NCBI RefSeq assembly: GCF_030272615.1 | Contig: NC_081414.1 | Location: 821,309,896 to 821,373,895, forward strand | Reading direction: 5' to 3' | DNA length: 64,000 bases | From: Cryptomeria japonica | Taxonomy: Eukaryota > Streptophyta > Pinopsida > Cupressales > Cupressaceae | In this document: positions 61,899 to 64,000 of the stretch, in pieces | Numbering within the stretch: position 1 is the first letter of the stretch | How the letters are laid out: the number at the start of each line of letters is the position of its first letter | Position numbers and translations under genes: made by a program | The notes under the pieces: generated by a model | Database searches by the model: none | Seen by the model: the letters and a program-made list of their open reading frames with translations, nothing else | Told to the model about the DNA's origin: nothing

Positions 61899-62182
61899 AC
61901 AACCAGTTGCATTCTTGGAGGCATGGGTTGTTTGCCCGATCTTTTGTAAATAAATTTTTGGTGTGATTTGGGTGTAGCTTGTCTTAGTTTTCAGCCTTGT
62001 TTTAGTGTGGGTTTTCGCTTGTTGGTTTTGTTTTGTTGTCTCTTTCTTCGTCTGCAAGAAGATCCGTGTGCTCTGTTTGTCTTGACTTTGTTACCCAATG
62101 GCTAGGCACTATTCTTCTTCTCTCCCAGAGACATTCTAGATTCTCCTAGTACTTTACAGTCCTGGTCCCCAATCAGAGCCAA
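61899..62182 (+). other. untranslated 3' part of element H interior
   Basis: T-rich sequence (TTGTCTTAGTTTTCAGCCTT and similar) between the second frame and the 3' LTR. No clear polypurine tract: the LTR is preceded by CCCCAATCAGAGCCAA. Confidence 0.5.
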
Positions 62183-63867
62183 TGTTACCCGTATATTTTT
62201 GTTCGTGCCTAAAGTCTCATAATCAGCTAAAAATCAGATATTGTTAATATATTAATGCTAAAGTTTTTATGGCCAAACTTCATATCAGCTGAGAGATTTT
62301 AATTGTTTTATTTTTAGCTTACCCATATACCCAAACAATTAAATCTCAAGTCTTTTGTCTCTTATGCAAAAATGATTTCTAGGTTATGCTCTGCTCAGCT
62401 TATTTATTCTACTGTTAAAATTCTATAAAAAACGGAGCCCTCCATAAAAAGCTATACAGGTTTTTCTATGGCAGCCCAAAGAAACAATTATGATTGAACT
62501 TGAACCTTGAACCTTCTTAGGTTCAAAAGGTTCAAGGTTCAAAAGGTTCAAGCAGTTCAAAAAAGTTCAAAAGGTTCAAGGTTCAATGTTTGATTTCAGA
62601 GGTTCAAATTCAGAGTTTAGAGATTCATCAGATGCAGGTTCAGAGTGTGTGAGTTCAAAATTTCAGCAATTTTAATAATCCAATAACATTGGCATGTCTA
62701 ATGTTTGTAATTTTTAGTGTAATCTGTAACAACGAATTTTCTGAGATAAAAAAATCCGTCCTGGTGCGGGGGCCATAACTATGTATTGAACCGTTGGATC
62801 ACACTGAAATTTTAATATGTTTTAGAAACTAGTTTTCTAAATTCTCACCGGAGCGATCAAAAAAATATTATCTCAGTCAAAAGTTATTTATATCTGAGTA
62901 CGGATATATAAAAATTCTGAGATAAAAGATTTGCAGATTTAAAAAAAAAAAGTTATAACGAAGAGGATAAAAGATAAAGGGAAAAAAAAAGATTAATTAA
63001 TAATCTTTTCAAGATTTAGTTACGAAAGGAGATGATGATTATTTAAGGAAAGTTTCTCCAGAAAAGGGGGGTTCTTCTTCTTTTTCTTCTTGTTCTTTTG
63101 GGAGGAGTGGGTGTGCTACAAAAAAAGGGAGAAATTTTCAAATTTCTGATTGTAAGAGGGGAAGTAGTTTTCATGAGTTATTATTTTGTTTGTTGTAGGG
63201 GATTTGGGTCTGTGTATTCCAGATTGTATTGAGAAATAAAAAAATGCAGATTTTGCCTGTGTGTAATCTTGTGCATTCTTTTGATTATAGATTCTTGGTG
63301 CTTTATAATCTTCTTAATACTCGCTCCATTATGGCGAACAGATAAATTGTATTTTCAAATCTGTGCGTTTGAATGTGAATAGAAAATCTCTGTTGGGATA
63401 AATATTCATTTATGCAGCATTTGGTGCTTCCTCGGTCATTTCACTTTCAGAAGTTTGTGAATTAATTCAATGAGTGGGTCTTTTGTTGATTTTGCACGGA
63501 TGTTCTGATCCCCCTTGTCTTGTGAGACATGAGAGAGACTCAATCAGATTTGTGTATGTGGGAAGATCAAATAGATGGTCTGTGTGCTATTTATTTGTTT
63601 CTCTCTTTGTTATTTAAATTCTAAATCACATTCATGCCATGTTGATGGATGAGTGTTAACGTGCCTTCATGTCTTCTAGTTAAAGACATATTCAACATTT
63701 TAATTCATTGTAAATCTTATAAAGAGGGAGCTGTACCTCTCAATTCAGAGGAAGATTATCAATTCAATGATAATCTATCCAACTGTTGGTGCTCTTTGTC
63801 CTTTATCTCGGGCATTTGGAGTTAGTATGTGTATGTATTTGTTGAGGGACAAATCTGTTCACTACCA
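62183..63867 (+). repeat. 3' LTR of element H
   Basis: 1685 bp, TGTTACCCGTATATTTTTGT to GTTCACTACCA. The final part has CTTATAAAGAGGGAGCTGTA and AGGAAGATTATCAATTC, absent from the 5' copy. Confidence 0.9.
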
Positions 63868-64000
63868 GAAAAGTAACCTAACACATTCTAGAATAGTCAT
63901 CAATGATTAGCATAAAATACCTATCTCCTTGTATACTTTTAGTTCTTGCTGGACCACATAAATCAATGTGAATTAAATCAAGAATATTGTTAGATTTATT
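63868..64000 (-). pseudogene. integrase of copia element G, part after H
   Basis: The first five bases repeat the GAAAA duplication. The minus strand then carries the integrase entry (LIHIDLCGPARTKSIQGD-type, DYSRMC trace) and continues beyond the window. Confidence 0.85.

Larger units (their letters stand above)
58548..63867 (+). mobile_element. gag-only LTR retrotransposon H, inserted in G
   Basis: 5320 bp with long LTRs (58548 to ~60080 shared, and 62183-63867), TG...CA ends and an exact 5-bp duplication GAAAA. The ~2.1-kb interior has a retrotransposon gag region (60177-61043) and a second, unrelated open frame (61056-61898), but no protease, RT or integrase. This fits the non-autonomous terminal-repeat-with-gag class. 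The LTRs differ by about 3-4 percent by eye, so it is young relative to B. It is broken at one or two points. Confidence 0.85.
54753..64000 (-). mobile_element. Ty1/copia LTR retrotransposon G (runs past window end), containing H
   Basis: Minus-strand copia. 3' LTR 54753-55812, polypurine tract 55813-55824, RNase H and RT 56174-57958, integrase 58019-58547 and again from 63868 on the far side of element H. Gag, protease and 5' LTR must lie beyond 64000. The visible coding region has only a few breaks besides H, making it the best-preserved copia pol in the window. Confidence 0.9.

Overview
The window is nuclear DNA of a seed plant with a large, repeat-rich genome. The signs are plant-type LTR retrotransposons stacked inside one another, plant tRNA-iMet primer sites, plant gene fragments (plastid-type beta-amylase, DEK-domain protein, LIFEGUARD, pentatricopeptide repeat) and low gene density. 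A gymnosperm such as a conifer would fit, but nothing here proves it. I see no complete, clearly working host gene, and no rRNA, tRNA or CRISPR.

Positions 1-5.4 kb hold simple-sequence tracts and three families of degenerate tandem repeats, with one possible exon of an unknown gene at 4661. From 5.4 to 19.2 kb lies a patch of broken host-gene pieces. An antisense piece of a DEK-domain gene abuts sense exons of a beta-amylase gene, and this chimera is present twice (5411-7613 and 15048-18246). Between the copies are an exon-like piece of a glycerol-3-phosphate transporter (10376), a clean LIFEGUARD/Bax-inhibitor-type exon (13284, minus), three copies of a ~360-bp repeat, and two non-autonomous hAT-like DNA transposons with exact 8-bp target duplications (10625-11425 and 15334-16004). 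The second hAT element sits in one DEK/beta-amylase copy and its empty site is visible in the other. Downstream are a duplicated exon of an unidentified gene (18.4-19.2 kb) and PPR remnants (19.6 and 20.1 kb). From 20.3 to 26.4 kb I see almost nothing but decayed DNA.

From 26.4 kb to the end the window is LTR retrotransposons. A Ty1/copia element on the minus strand (called B here, 26396-53309) has been opened by three insertions: a Ty3/gypsy element (E, 27292 to ~34.5 kb) in its 3' LTR, a small non-autonomous LTR element (C, 35297-41435) in the end of its pol, and a second copia (A, 44462-51866) between its gag and protease. C has itself received another Ty3/gypsy element (D, 35398-39354). 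A further copia (G, 54753 to beyond the window end) is opened by a gag-only LTR element (H, 58548-63867) flanked by a perfect 5-bp target duplication. LTR comparison by eye agrees with the nesting: B's LTRs differ by roughly 10 percent, those of A, E and H by a few percent.

A theme of the non-LTR half is short local duplications with staggered ends (12 to 230 bp). They are found in spacer DNA and in the gene fragments alike, and some keep the reading frame. All coordinates and identities come from reading the sequence, without database searches or computed alignments.
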